Position numbers and translations under genes: made by a program
Part shown: positions 1 to 5,925 of the stretch, piece after piece
Numbering within the stretch: the first letter of the stretch is position 1
How the letters are laid out: every line of letters begins with the position of its first letter
Assembly (NCBI GenBank): GCA_937958375.1
Contig: CALGNY010000023.1
Location: 1-7,827, forward strand
DNA from: an uncultured Bacillaceae bacterium
GTDB lineage: Bacteria; Bacillota; Bacilli; Bacillales; Alkalibacillaceae
Length of the DNA stretch: 7,827 bases
Direction of reading: 5' to 3'
Notes under the pieces: generated by a model
The model's input: only the letters and a program-made list of their open reading frames with translations
Database searches by the model: none
Told to the model about the DNA's origin: nothing

Positions 1-172
1 GTCGGTGAGACGCCTTCTCATCGACATTCGTACGGTTTTTTTACCTTAAATGTCGATGAGACGCTTTCTCATCGACATTCGTGTTACTTTTTTAACCCAA
101 ATGGCGATGAGACATCCGATCATAGCCATTCAAACTCTTTTTTAATATTAATGACACTAATATCGTGTCTTC
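1..172. repeat. Tandem array of 51-bp hairpin plus T-tract units (four copies, decaying)
   Basis: Four palindromic units lie in phase. Unit 1 (1-25, cut by the window edge) has 10-bp arms and a 5-nt loop with one G-T pair. Unit 2 (49-79) has perfect 13-bp arms, 49-61 against 67-79, with loop CGCTT. Unit 3 (100-130) has 11-nt arms with one mismatch. Unit 4 (about 150-172) keeps only a short GACAC/GTGTC stem. Equivalent bases in units 1 to 3 are 51 bp apart, and unit 4 is one base short. A T-tract follows each of the first three hairpins at the same phase (36-42, 87-93, 138-143). No ORF or direct-repeat CRISPR structure is present. The array lies beyond the 3' end of the lipoprotein gene. The T-tracts start 8 or more nt after the stems, so these are not classical plus-strand terminators, and there is no T-tract on the minus side. 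Function unknown; a REP-like repeat is likely. Confidence 0.8.
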
Positions 173-183
173 AGAGAACTTGA

Positions 184-834
184 TTACTCCATATATTCCC
201 TAACTAATTCAAAACTTCTTTCTTCAGTCAATCGTGCAAGTGTGGATGTATATTCCGCATGTTCCAATGTACCGCCTTCATATTTTAAGGACGCTTCTTT
301 TGCCGTCTTGTCTCGGTAATCAATCCATTCCCTCTGCTCTTGTCTAAGTTCTTCCATTTCTTCGGCAGGTAATTGTTCATTCAACACACCATATATTTCA
401 TTCAACAGGTTGTCCCATTCTTCAAAACGGGTACTGACCACATGTTTAAGGGCATATGTAGATGAGTCTGTTGGTTCCAACGCATCCATCTCTTGTTTCG
501 TTTCGTTCAATTTGGCTTGATATTCTTTTTTATAACTTTGTTGTGCTGAATCATCTTCGGACTCATGTTCCGTTACATCATCTGTAGATTTCTCAACGTC
601 TTCTTCTCCTTCATGGGTTACATCACGTTCTTTTTCCGTCTCTTCTTCTATCTCCTCAGTTTCTGAGTTACTTTCTGGGACATCCGATTGACTTTTGACA
701 GAACCTTTATCTGTCTGTTCAATCGTAGAGGATTGGTGTGATGTAGCTGTAGACGTGTCAGAATCGCTGCACGCTGAAAAGAAAAATAGCATGAATAGGA
801 TGGTTGTTAGAAATAGTAAACGTTTTTTTGCCAT
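184..834 (-). CDS. LprI/DUF1311-type lipoprotein with an acidic linker
   Basis: The product is 216 aa. It starts MAKKR, followed by a hydrophobic stretch and the lipobox F19-S20-A21-C22, so it should be lipidated on Cys22 and held on the outer face of the membrane. Residues 23-100 are low complexity, rich in Ser, Thr, Asp and Glu, with an especially acidic run at about 51-98; this is probably a flexible tether. Residues about 101-216 match the DUF1311 / LprI N-terminal family: motif LRQEQREWIDYRD at 163-175, then EGGT and LARLTEERSFEL near the C-terminus. No cysteine follows Cys22. Some family members are linked to lysozyme inhibition, but the role here is not shown. The start at 834 is preferred over an in-frame ATG at 894 because it places the signal peptide at the N-terminus and has an AAAGGGAGAG ribosome site just upstream. 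The gene appears to be monocistronic. Confidence 0.85.
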   Translation of the reverse strand: MAKKRLLFLTTILFMLFFFSACSDSDTSTATSHQSSTIEQTDKGSVKSQSDVPESNSETEEIEEETEKERDVTHEGEEDVEKSTDDVTEHESEDDSAQQSYKKEYQAKLNETKQEMDALEPTDSSTYALKHVVSTRFEEWDNLLNEIYGVLNEQLPAEEMEELRQEQREWIDYRDKTAKEASLKYEGGTLEHAEYTSTLARLTEERSFELVREYME

Positions 835-885
835 GGTACTTCTCTCCCTTTTCGTTGTCGAATCATTTTGGGTGATGTCATATAA

Positions 886-913
886 ATCATACACGACACT
901 TACGTAAAAGCAA
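886..913 (-). promoter_or_regulatory. Candidate promoter of the lipoprotein gene
   Basis: On the minus strand a TTGCTT (-35, 908-913) and a TATGAT (-10, 886-891) are separated by 16 bp, about 50 bp upstream of the chosen start at 834. Both boxes are imperfect. The left end of the palindromic element begins only 8 bp upstream of the -35. Confidence 0.35.
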
Positions 914-920
914 ATTAAGT

Positions 921-1134
921 TTTAGCTTTGTTAAAGTCCGTTGTTGTTATGGTGAATCGCTTTCAGTGGACGCGTTCCACGGGCACGGCTTCAGCTAACT
1001 TGGGAAGAAAACCACTTCCCAAGTGGATCTTCAGCTCGTGCTGTTCCCGTTGGAGTCGCCACCTTCGCTCTTCACCATACAACAACTCAGTTAAGAATCT
1101 TTATTTTCAACATTGAACTTTAACAGAGCCTAAA
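921..1134. mobile_element. MITE-like palindromic element, about 214 bp
   Basis: The two ends form an imperfect terminal inverted repeat. The left end (921-943) and the reverse complement of the right end (1111-1134) agree at about 19 of 24 aligned positions, sharing TTTAG(G)CTnTGTTAAAGT. Inside, TTGTTGT(T)ATGGTGAA at 941-956 is mirrored by TTCACCATACAACAA ending at about 1086. The next layer pairs CGGGCAC near 979 with the sequence ending in TTCCCG near 1048. The centre is a perfect 10-bp stem, 998-1007 with 1015-1024, and a 7-nt loop. The whole element could fold into one long interrupted hairpin. It encodes no transposase; the 62-codon ORF crossing it looks random. No target-site duplication is obvious. 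It sits between the lipoprotein promoter and the cyd terminator and fills most of that gap. From memory, similar palindromes are scattered in Bacillaceae intergenic regions, but this was not checked. Confidence 0.7.
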
Positions 1135-1141
1135 TTTTTGT

Positions 1142-1174
1142 AAAAAAGAAGGTCCCAACTCAGTCAGGACCTTC
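1142..1174 (-). terminator. Rho-independent terminator of the cydABS operon
   Basis: The stem GAAGGTCC (1148-1155) pairs with GGACCTTC (1167-1174) across an 11-nt loop. On the minus strand it is followed at once by a run of six T (1147-1142). It lies 13 bp past the cydS stop codon, so the operon ends there and carries no cydC or cydD. Confidence 0.9.
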
Positions 1175-1186
1175 CAACATCACTTT

Positions 1187-1297
1187 TTAATCTTCATCAT
1201 AAATCGATGGATTATCTTTTGAAGCCACCCAAAATGCCACAATAATCGAGCCAATCAATACGATAGGCGGTGCGTATATAATCAAGAAATCTTCCAT
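1187..1297 (-). CDS. cydS: Cytochrome bd oxidase small subunit CydS
   Basis: This is a 36-aa ORF starting MEDFLIIYAPP, with one hydrophobic membrane segment (about residues 4-26, including PIVLIGSIIVAFWVA at 11-25) and a polar acidic tail ending IYDED. Length, single-helix topology, the LIxYAP start and the AFWV motif agree with CydS, the third subunit seen in the Geobacillus thermodenitrificans bd oxidase structure (about 33 aa), where it packs against CydA; the residue comparison is from memory. The ATG is 18 nt after the cydB stop and has a strong site, AGAGGTGA, 6 nt upstream. It is the last gene before the operon terminator. Its short length makes it easy for gene callers to miss. The position and the strong ribosome site support it as real. 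Confidence 0.88.
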   Translation of the reverse strand: MEDFLIIYAPPIVLIGSIIVAFWVASKDNPSIYDED

Positions 1298-1315
1298 TCC
1301 GGATCACCTCTCATG

Positions 1316-2326
1316 TTATTTGCCTCGAACATATTTTTTGTCGAACAAGAAGAGTCTGAACACTAAATACAAGGACGGAATCAACATGGCGAATCCTAAA
1401 ATAAAGACAATAATCAATGCCAATGCCATCGTATCATTCGTGAACCCATCATATACCGTCAAGTGTGGATACAGTAAATATGGATATTTTGAGATCCCAT
1501 AGGCGTAAAACGCAAAGGCGAATTGACCAAACAATAAGATAACTGACCAGCCATAATTTTTCTTTTTGATAAGAAAATATACCGACCCGATGAAAAATGC
1601 GAGTGAAAACGCAAACATCCACCAAAGATCAAGAATTAATTCAAAGTGGTCAGGGTTATGGAATCTTAATTCAATGACGATTCCACTGGCCGTAATAATA
1701 AGTGGAAGCGCCCAGATTAACGCGTATTTTCGCATCAGATTTGTCGCATCCTCATCCCCTGCCTTATTGGCATACCACGTCAAGAATACAGAGGAAATAT
1801 ATAAGACAGCGACGACGGCCAACACGACGATACTCCATGTCAATGGGCTTGTGAACAATGCCCAATAATCCAAAAATGGCCCTGAGTCAGTGATTTCAAT
1901 AAACCCTCCTTCAGAAATGGCAAACACTACGGAAAGTGATGCCGGCAACACTAATCCTGTTGCTCCATACATAAATGCATATCCTTTATGACCTGTGGGT
2001 CCATAGGTTTCGAAAGCATAATATGAACCACGGATGGCCAACAGGATTAATGCAATGCTGACAGGAACTAATAAGACACTTCCGTAATAATAAGCCGTTG
2101 ACGGAAAGAAACCGACGATTCCGACGAAGAAAAACACGAGAAATACGTTGGTGATTTCCCACACCGGTGATAAGTACCGCTGGATGACATTCGTCAAGAT
2201 ATGGTCTTTTCCTGTCAACTTACTATAGGCGTTGAAGAAACCGGCTCCAAAGTCGATGGAAGCGACCATGACGTAACCGAATAAAAATGTCCAAAGTACA
2301 GCCATTCCTAAAATTTCATAACTCAT
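1316..2326 (-). CDS. cydB: Cytochrome bd ubiquinol/menaquinol oxidase subunit II (CydB)
   Basis: The product is 336 aa with about nine hydrophobic helices and no signal peptide. It is the structural partner of CydA in the quinol-oxidising, oxygen-reducing bd complex of the cytoplasmic membrane. Family features are the N-terminal SIDFGAG with acidic Asp25 in helix 1, the YLSPVWEITNVF segment at about 51-62, AIRGSYYAF after helix 3, and YPYLLYP in the C-terminal half. In the Firmicute family CydB carries no haem, which fits the absence of obvious ligand pairs. Its ATG overlaps the cydA stop codon as ATGA (2323-2326), so translation is probably coupled, which suits equal subunit production. cydS follows after 18 nt. 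The length is normal for the Bacillus-type protein and the frame is intact. Confidence 0.96.
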   Translation of the reverse strand: MSYEILGMAVLWTFLFGYVMVASIDFGAGFFNAYSKLTGKDHILTNVIQRYLSPVWEITNVFLVFFFVGIVGFFPSTAYYYGSVLLVPVSIALILLAIRGSYYAFETYGPTGHKGYAFMYGATGLVLPASLSVVFAISEGGFIEITDSGPFLDYWALFTSPLTWSIVVLAVVAVLYISSVFLTWYANKAGDEDATNLMRKYALIWALPLIITASGIVIELRFHNPDHFELILDLWWMFAFSLAFFIGSVYFLIKKKNYGWSVILLFGQFAFAFYAYGISKYPYLLYPHLTVYDGFTNDTMALALIIVFILGFAMLIPSLYLVFRLFLFDKKYVRGK

Positions 2327-3663
2327 CGCCCTTCACCACCTTGTAATGCCTGTAAATCTTTCTCAACTGGGTTGTGTCTGAACATTCGGGTCAAGACGAC
2401 GGCACATCCGATTCCCAAGATGAGATAAAGAGCTGCAAACAGAACAAACATGAGTCCGACATGGTCACTTTGTGTAGCCGCTTCATCCACTGTCATGAAG
2501 CCTCGTAAAATCCACGGTTGTCGACCGAATTCAGCCATCCACCAGCCCGCTTCGATCGCCAGCATACTTAGCGGACCACTGAGCAGGATACAGAATCGAA
2601 ACCATTTTTGACGGACCCACTGCCAATTGAATCGCGTGCCGATCCAATAAATCAGGCCTAAGAAAATCATCGCTGATCCGATTGTCACCATAATATCGAA
2701 GAAATAATGGATGAAAAGTGGCGGACGTTCGTCTTCCGGAAACTCGTTCAACCCAATTACTTCAGCTGATGGATCATTATAAGCCAAAATACTTAACGCG
2801 TATGGAATTTCCAAAGCATACTTGACGTTTTGATCGTCATCCAAGATGCCCATGTAGACGAGTGGAGCTTCTGTTTCGGTTTCAAAATGCCACTCGGCTG
2901 CCGCTAGTTTTTCGGGTTGATGCTCTGCCAAGTATTTTCCGGAAAAGTCACCAATCAAAGCAGATGCGATGGCGAAAACCAATCCGATTTTCATCGTCAA
3001 ATGCAAACCTTTTTTGTGATAGGTTTGCTTCGATCCTCTGAGCAAGTGAAAGGCTGCAATCGATGCCAATATGAAAGCAGATGTCATAAATGCCGTTGCA
3101 ACAACGTGAGAAACCTTCGTCCATGTTGCCAAGTTAAACATAGCCATTAACGGATTCACGCTCGTCAGCTGTCCATTGACGATTTCAAATCCTTCAGGCA
3201 TGTTCATGAACGAGTTGACGGTCGTGATGAAAACCGCCGACATTGCAGCCCCGATGGCAACAGGCACGAGTAATAATAAATGTTTTTTCTGGTTTTCGAA
3301 TCGATCCCATGTATATAAGTAGATTCCCAAGAAAATAGCTTCAAAGAAAAAAGCGAATACTTCCATGAACAGCGGTAAGGCAATCACATGTCCGGCCAAT
3401 TCCATGAAATTCGGCCAAAGCAAACTCAACTGCAAACCGATTGCAGTACCTGTGACGACACCTATTGCGACCGTGACAACGAAGCCTTTCGCCCATCTTC
3501 TAGCCATGAGAATGTAATGTTGGTCATTTCGTTTGATGCCGATCCACTGAGCAATCATAATCATCAACGGTACACCGACACCAATGGTTGCAAAGATAAT
3601 ATGGAAGGTCAGGGTTAAAAGTGTAAGCATTCGACTTCCAAATACCGGATCTTCAAATAACAT
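2323..3663 (-). CDS. cydA: Cytochrome bd oxidase subunit I (CydA), short Q-loop class
   Basis: The product is 446 aa, the catalytic subunit that oxidises quinol at the outer face of the membrane and reduces oxygen to water. From the chosen start the key residues fall where the Geobacillus bd enzyme has them: His21, His186 and Met325 (in FFDIMV) and Glu378 (in AEFGRQPW) as haem ligands, Lys252 and Glu257 (in QPEKLAAAE) in the quinol loop, and Glu101 and Glu108 in the proton path. The length and the short stretch after Glu257 place it in the short Q-loop class rather than the long E. coli class (about 520 aa). The ATG at 3663 is preferred over an upstream in-frame ATG at 3687 because AGGGGG (3671-3676) lies 7 nt before it and the upstream start would fall across that site. 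It overlaps cydB by 4 nt. A Rex-type operator lies about 120 bp upstream. Confidence 0.97.
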   Translation of the reverse strand: MLFEDPVFGSRMLTLLTLTFHIIFATIGVGVPLMIMIAQWIGIKRNDQHYILMARRWAKGFVVTVAIGVVTGTAIGLQLSLLWPNFMELAGHVIALPLFMEVFAFFFEAIFLGIYLYTWDRFENQKKHLLLLVPVAIGAAMSAVFITTVNSFMNMPEGFEIVNGQLTSVNPLMAMFNLATWTKVSHVVATAFMTSAFILASIAAFHLLRGSKQTYHKKGLHLTMKIGLVFAIASALIGDFSGKYLAEHQPEKLAAAEWHFETETEAPLVYMGILDDDQNVKYALEIPYALSILAYNDPSAEVIGLNEFPEDERPPLFIHYFFDIMVTIGSAMIFLGLIYWIGTRFNWQWVRQKWFRFCILLSGPLSMLAIEAGWWMAEFGRQPWILRGFMTVDEAATQSDHVGLMFVLFAALYLILGIGCAVVLTRMFRHNPVEKDLQALQGGEGR

Positions 3664-3670
3664 GTTCACT

Positions 3671-3676
3671 CCCCCT
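3671..3676 (-). promoter_or_regulatory. cydA ribosome binding site (decides the start)
   Basis: AGGGGG on the minus strand, followed by 7 nt and then the ATG at 3663. This fixes the start downstream of the alternative ATG at 3687. Confidence 0.8.
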
Positions 3677-3712
3677 AAAAAAAGCATACTTCATCTATTA
3701 GTCCATACTTGT

Positions 3713-3754
3713 ATTGTACCCTACTTCATCTCTTTCAAAGCGTTGTTTCTTTGA
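3713..3754 (-). promoter_or_regulatory. Candidate cydA promoter region with an overlapping inverted repeat
   Basis: On the minus strand a TACAAT (3713-3718) is a plausible -10 about 50 bp before the cydA start. No good -35 stands at 17 bp (GCTTTG at 3736-3741). The would-be -35 is covered by an inverted repeat, TCAAAG (3735-3740), 8 nt, CTTTGA (3749-3754). The stretch 3735-3748 also resembles a degenerate CcpA cre site (AAnCG core kept, right end poor). A weak promoter needing an activator, or a repressor site, is possible. This is a candidate only. Confidence 0.3.
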
Positions 3755-3781
3755 GCATTGTATGGATATCTTGTGATATAT

Positions 3782-3799
3782 TTGTGAAAAATTTCACGA
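3782..3799. promoter_or_regulatory. Rex operator (also an Fnr/CRP-type box) between cydABS and the ABC operon
   Basis: The sequence TTGTGAAAAATTTCACGA differs by one base from the Rex consensus TTGTGAA-N4-TTCACAA. Rex is the NADH-sensing repressor of cyd genes in Bacillus and other Firmicutes. The same bases match TGTGA-N6-TCACA, the Fnr/CRP-type box, at 9 of 10 positions, so sequence alone cannot tell which factor binds. A further TTGTGA half site lies 11 bp to the left at 3771-3776. The site is about 119 bp upstream of cydA and about 30 bp upstream of the extended -10 proposed for the ABC genes, so it could control either or both. Presence upstream of cydA favours Rex. Confidence 0.75.
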
Positions 3800-3827
3800 A
3801 GTATGTATAGGGCATAGAAAGGACTTA

Positions 3828-3836
3828 TGGTAAAAT
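3828..3836 (+). promoter_or_regulatory. Candidate extended -10 for the EcsAB-like operon
   Basis: TGGTAAAAT forms an extended -10 (TGn followed by TAAAAT), 30 bp before the TTG start at 3867. The -35 region at 17 bp spacing (TAGGGC type) is poor, as is usual for extended -10 promoters. The Rex-type site lies immediately upstream of it. Confidence 0.45.
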
Positions 3837-3854
3837 AAAAAGGATCCTAAAAGT

Positions 3855-3861
3855 GAGGTGA
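3855..3861 (+). promoter_or_regulatory. Ribosome binding site fixing the TTG start of the ABC ATPase
   Basis: GAGGTGA is an excellent anti-SD match and sits 5 nt before a TTG at 3867. A GTG at 3858 in the same frame lies inside this site and has no good site of its own, so the TTG is the likely start. Confidence 0.7.
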
Positions 3862-3866
3862 AGCGA

Positions 3867-4580
3867 TTGATAGAAGTATCGATCAATGAAGCCGGATATC
3901 AAAAAAACAAACCGATTATCCAGGATATCCACTTCAAGATTCAACCCGGTGAGCTCGTCGGGTTATTGGGTCCAAATGGTGCCGGGAAAAGCACAACCAT
4001 CCAGACGATGTTAAACACCTTAAGCGACTACGATGGTAAGATTACTTATCCAGACAACGTTCCACGCTATGCTTACATTCCAGAGCAACCTGTTTACTAT
4101 GAAAAATTGACGATGATGGAGCACTTCCAGCTAGCAGCCGACCTGTTTGAAATGGATGCTTACACGTTTAAACAAAGACTTGAAAGATTACTTGCCATTT
4201 TCAAGATGAAACCGCACCTCCATCAATTTCCGATGACCTTCTCAAAAGGAATGCAACAAAAAGTCATGATCATTCAAGCATTACTGATCCAACCACCTCT
4301 TTATATCATTGACGAACCGTTTGTTGGTTTGGATCCTCATGCCATCAAGAATTTCACCCGTCTCATCCAGGAAGAATTGAATAAAGGTGCTTCCGCATTA
4401 ATGGCAACCCATATGTTAGATACAGCTGAACGGATGTGTGACCGATTTTTACTGATGGCTGATGGGCGACTGGTTGCTGACGGAACCCTTGAACAATTGC
4501 GAGCACAAGTTGGTGTCAGCGATGCTACCGTATTTGATTGCTTCGATTACTTGTTGGGAAGTGATTCCCATGAAACGTAG
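3867..4580 (+). CDS. ABC transporter ATP-binding protein, EcsA-like
   Basis: The product is 237 aa from a TTG start (240 aa if the GTG at 3858 is used), a single cytoplasmic nucleotide-binding domain. Motifs run in order: Walker A GPNGAGKST at 35-43, Q-loop YIPEQPV with Gln74, signature FSKGMQQK at 125-132 in place of LSGGQ, Walker B LYIIDEP with Asp149 and Glu150, D-loop GLDP, and switch histidine His182 in MATHML. All catalytic residues are present, so it should be active. The FSKGM signature, the IPExPV Q-loop and the ELTMMEH-like helix point to EcsA of the Bacillus ecsAB system, whose mutants affect secretion, sporulation and regulated proteolysis. The partner EcsB-like gene overlaps by 11 nt. 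No hit or ecsC gene is nearby, so this may be a paralogue rather than the canonical ecs locus. The substrate is unknown. Confidence 0.92.
   Translation: MIEVSINEAGYQKNKPIIQDIHFKIQPGELVGLLGPNGAGKSTTIQTMLNTLSDYDGKITYPDNVPRYAYIPEQPVYYEKLTMMEHFQLAADLFEMDAYTFKQRLERLLAIFKMKPHLHQFPMTFSKGMQQKVMIIQALLIQPPLYIIDEPFVGLDPHAIKNFTRLIQEELNKGASALMATHMLDTAERMCDRFLLMADGRLVADGTLEQLRAQVGVSDATVFDCFDYLLGSDSHET
4555..4570 (+). promoter_or_regulatory. SD-burying hairpin at the EcsA/EcsB-like gene overlap
   Basis: TGGGAA (4555-4560), loop GTGA, TTCCCA (4565-4570) form a perfect 6-bp stem with a GUGA (GNRA) tetraloop. The last stem base is the A of the ATG at 4570. The likely Shine-Dalgarno of the permease gene, GGAAGTGA (4557-4564), lies in the stem and loop. 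Ribosomes finishing the upstream gene (stop at 4578-4580) would melt it, which would couple translation of the two genes. The structure is seen directly; the coupling is inferred. Confidence 0.55.
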
Positions 4581-5883
4581 CGATTCGAGCGTTCAAAGTG
4601 GTAAGGATCTATTTGTCGAGCGAAAAAAAGAACACCGAAGAGAGATACGAAAGCTGTGGAAATTAGCAGTTGATTGGTCGGTTTGGCTTTATTTCATCAT
4701 TCCTATTGTCGGTGTCATCATTTATCAGTACATAGAGCTTTGGCAAGGTACCGCACATTGGGGATTTTGGTTTCATCCGGTGCTCATTGGCTTGATTTTC
4801 GTATTTACGATCTTAGACGGCTATTGGATCACTTATTTGAAACAAGCTGATTTGTTGATGCTATGGCAAAAGGATGAATGGATTGCTGATTTAAGGAAGA
4901 CTAGCCTGATTCATTATCTCAGACAACAGTTGATGAAGCTAGCCTTGGCATATTTCTTCTTTTTACCGATCTTATTGATCTATCTCGAATGGTCCCTCAT
5001 TGACTGTGTAGCATTTTTCGTCTTGCTATATGCTTCAAATTGTATTGTGACGTTAAATAGAAAGCAGCTAGAACTGCGCTTCCATAAATGGTGGATGAGA
5101 CTCACGGAGATTCCGATGATTCTCCTTTTTGGCGGCTTGATTCTTTTGAATACTCTGTTGATGCAACCGGTTTGGTTGTTGGCTTCTATTCTTTTATCTT
5201 TAGCTGTTGCCGTGTATTTCATCAAGCATTCAATACAAAAACCGATTCAATTTTATTCTGAAGTTGCGCTAGAAGCAAATCGATTGAATCAGTTAGGGAA
5301 ATTCATCCTTAGCCAATCAGCCTATATGGGAGCGATTGATTTTAGTCGTAAACGATCTTACATATTAGACAAGCCGGTCCTTTTCAGGAATTCAAAGCAA
5401 ATTCTCAGTAATCGTACTTCTGGGAACGGATTAGTCGAAGCTTATCTGAAGAGCTCACTAAGAGATTTCAAAAAAATAACGATTTACTTCCGGTTACTGT
5501 TTATCGGCGGATTTGCATTGACGATGATTACACTAAATTTTTCGCTCCATTATTCATGGATATTTTTCTCCATCATCATTTTTGTGCTCGTGATGAGTGT
5601 GAGAGATTTTTGGTACGATCTCACGAATCAACGGTACTTTCATCTGGCAGATTGGAAAACATTCAATACCGAAAAGTCCATCAAAAAAGGTACATTTATT
5701 CTGTTATTGCCAGGGATTATTCTCATCAGCATGTATCAAGGATATTTGACGTACGATTGGATGGGACTCTTCCTCCTCCCTGTGATCGTAACGGGTGTCG
5801 TATGGCTATTTCTCGATTTTTTTGTAACTCGAATTGCTTTACAAGAGAACTTTTACCGAATGAACCATCTGAATGATCTTTAA
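4570..5883 (+). CDS. ABC transporter membrane subunit, EcsB-like
   Basis: The product is 437 aa, an integral membrane protein with about ten hydrophobic segments (roughly 36-53, 69-90, 121-139, 142-161, 181-198, 200-217, 303-322, 328-345, 373-391, 396-419) and a long cytoplasm-like region at about 218-302. The basic N-terminus, with DLFVERKKEHRREIRK at 13-28, and the late NQRYFHLADWKTF segment resemble EcsB, which is about 408 aa in B. subtilis. The start at 4570 is preferred over an upstream in-frame ATG at 4462 because that one lies deep inside the ATPase gene and lacks a ribosome site; GGAAGTGA precedes 4570. It overlaps the ATPase gene by 11 nt and surely forms one transporter with it. 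Substrate and direction of transport are unknown. The family assignment rests on recognition and gene order. Confidence 0.85.
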   Translation: MKRSDSSVQSGKDLFVERKKEHRREIRKLWKLAVDWSVWLYFIIPIVGVIIYQYIELWQGTAHWGFWFHPVLIGLIFVFTILDGYWITYLKQADLLMLWQKDEWIADLRKTSLIHYLRQQLMKLALAYFFFLPILLIYLEWSLIDCVAFFVLLYASNCIVTLNRKQLELRFHKWWMRLTEIPMILLFGGLILLNTLLMQPVWLLASILLSLAVAVYFIKHSIQKPIQFYSEVALEANRLNQLGKFILSQSAYMGAIDFSRKRSYILDKPVLFRNSKQILSNRTSGNGLVEAYLKSSLRDFKKITIYFRLLFIGGFALTMITLNFSLHYSWIFFSIIIFVLVMSVRDFWYDLTNQRYFHLADWKTFNTEKSIKKGTFILLLPGIILISMYQGYLTYDWMGLFLLPVIVTGVVWLFLDFFVTRIALQENFYRMNHLNDL

Positions 5884-5924
5884 AAAATGACCCCTTGAAA
5901 GAACCCTTTCAAGAGGTCATTTTT
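5883..5924. terminator. Bidirectional rho-independent terminator
   Basis: An 8-bp stem (5894-5901 with 5906-5913) and loop AACC continue, after one C/A mismatch, into a second stem AAAATGACC / GGTCATTTT. The plus strand ends in TTTTT, and the minus strand ends in a T-run from the A-run at 5882-5887. It fills the 42-bp gap between two converging stop codons and can serve both the EcsB-like gene and the MFS gene. Confidence 0.92.
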
Positions 5925-5925
5925 G

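Noticed and set aside
1..143. Stacked plus-strand terminators in the hairpin array
   Set aside because: The T-tracts begin 8 or more nt after the stems, too far for normal intrinsic terminators; no plus-strand gene is visible upstream within the window.
1..172. CRISPR array
   Set aside because: Units are palindromes with similar, not unique, spacers and decay quickly; the period of 51 bp is made of related sequence throughout.
835..894. Upstream start at 894 for the lipoprotein
   Set aside because: It would put 20 polar residues before the signal peptide; the ATG at 834 has a proper ribosome site and gives a normal lipoprotein N-terminus.
928..1116. 62-codon plus-strand ORF
   Set aside because: It lies inside the palindromic element, has no ribosome site or recognisable domain, and its composition follows the inverted repeats.
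3664..3687. Upstream start at 3687 for cydA
   Set aside because: The extra codons cover the ribosome site AGGGGG, and the start at 3663 puts every known ligand at its family position.
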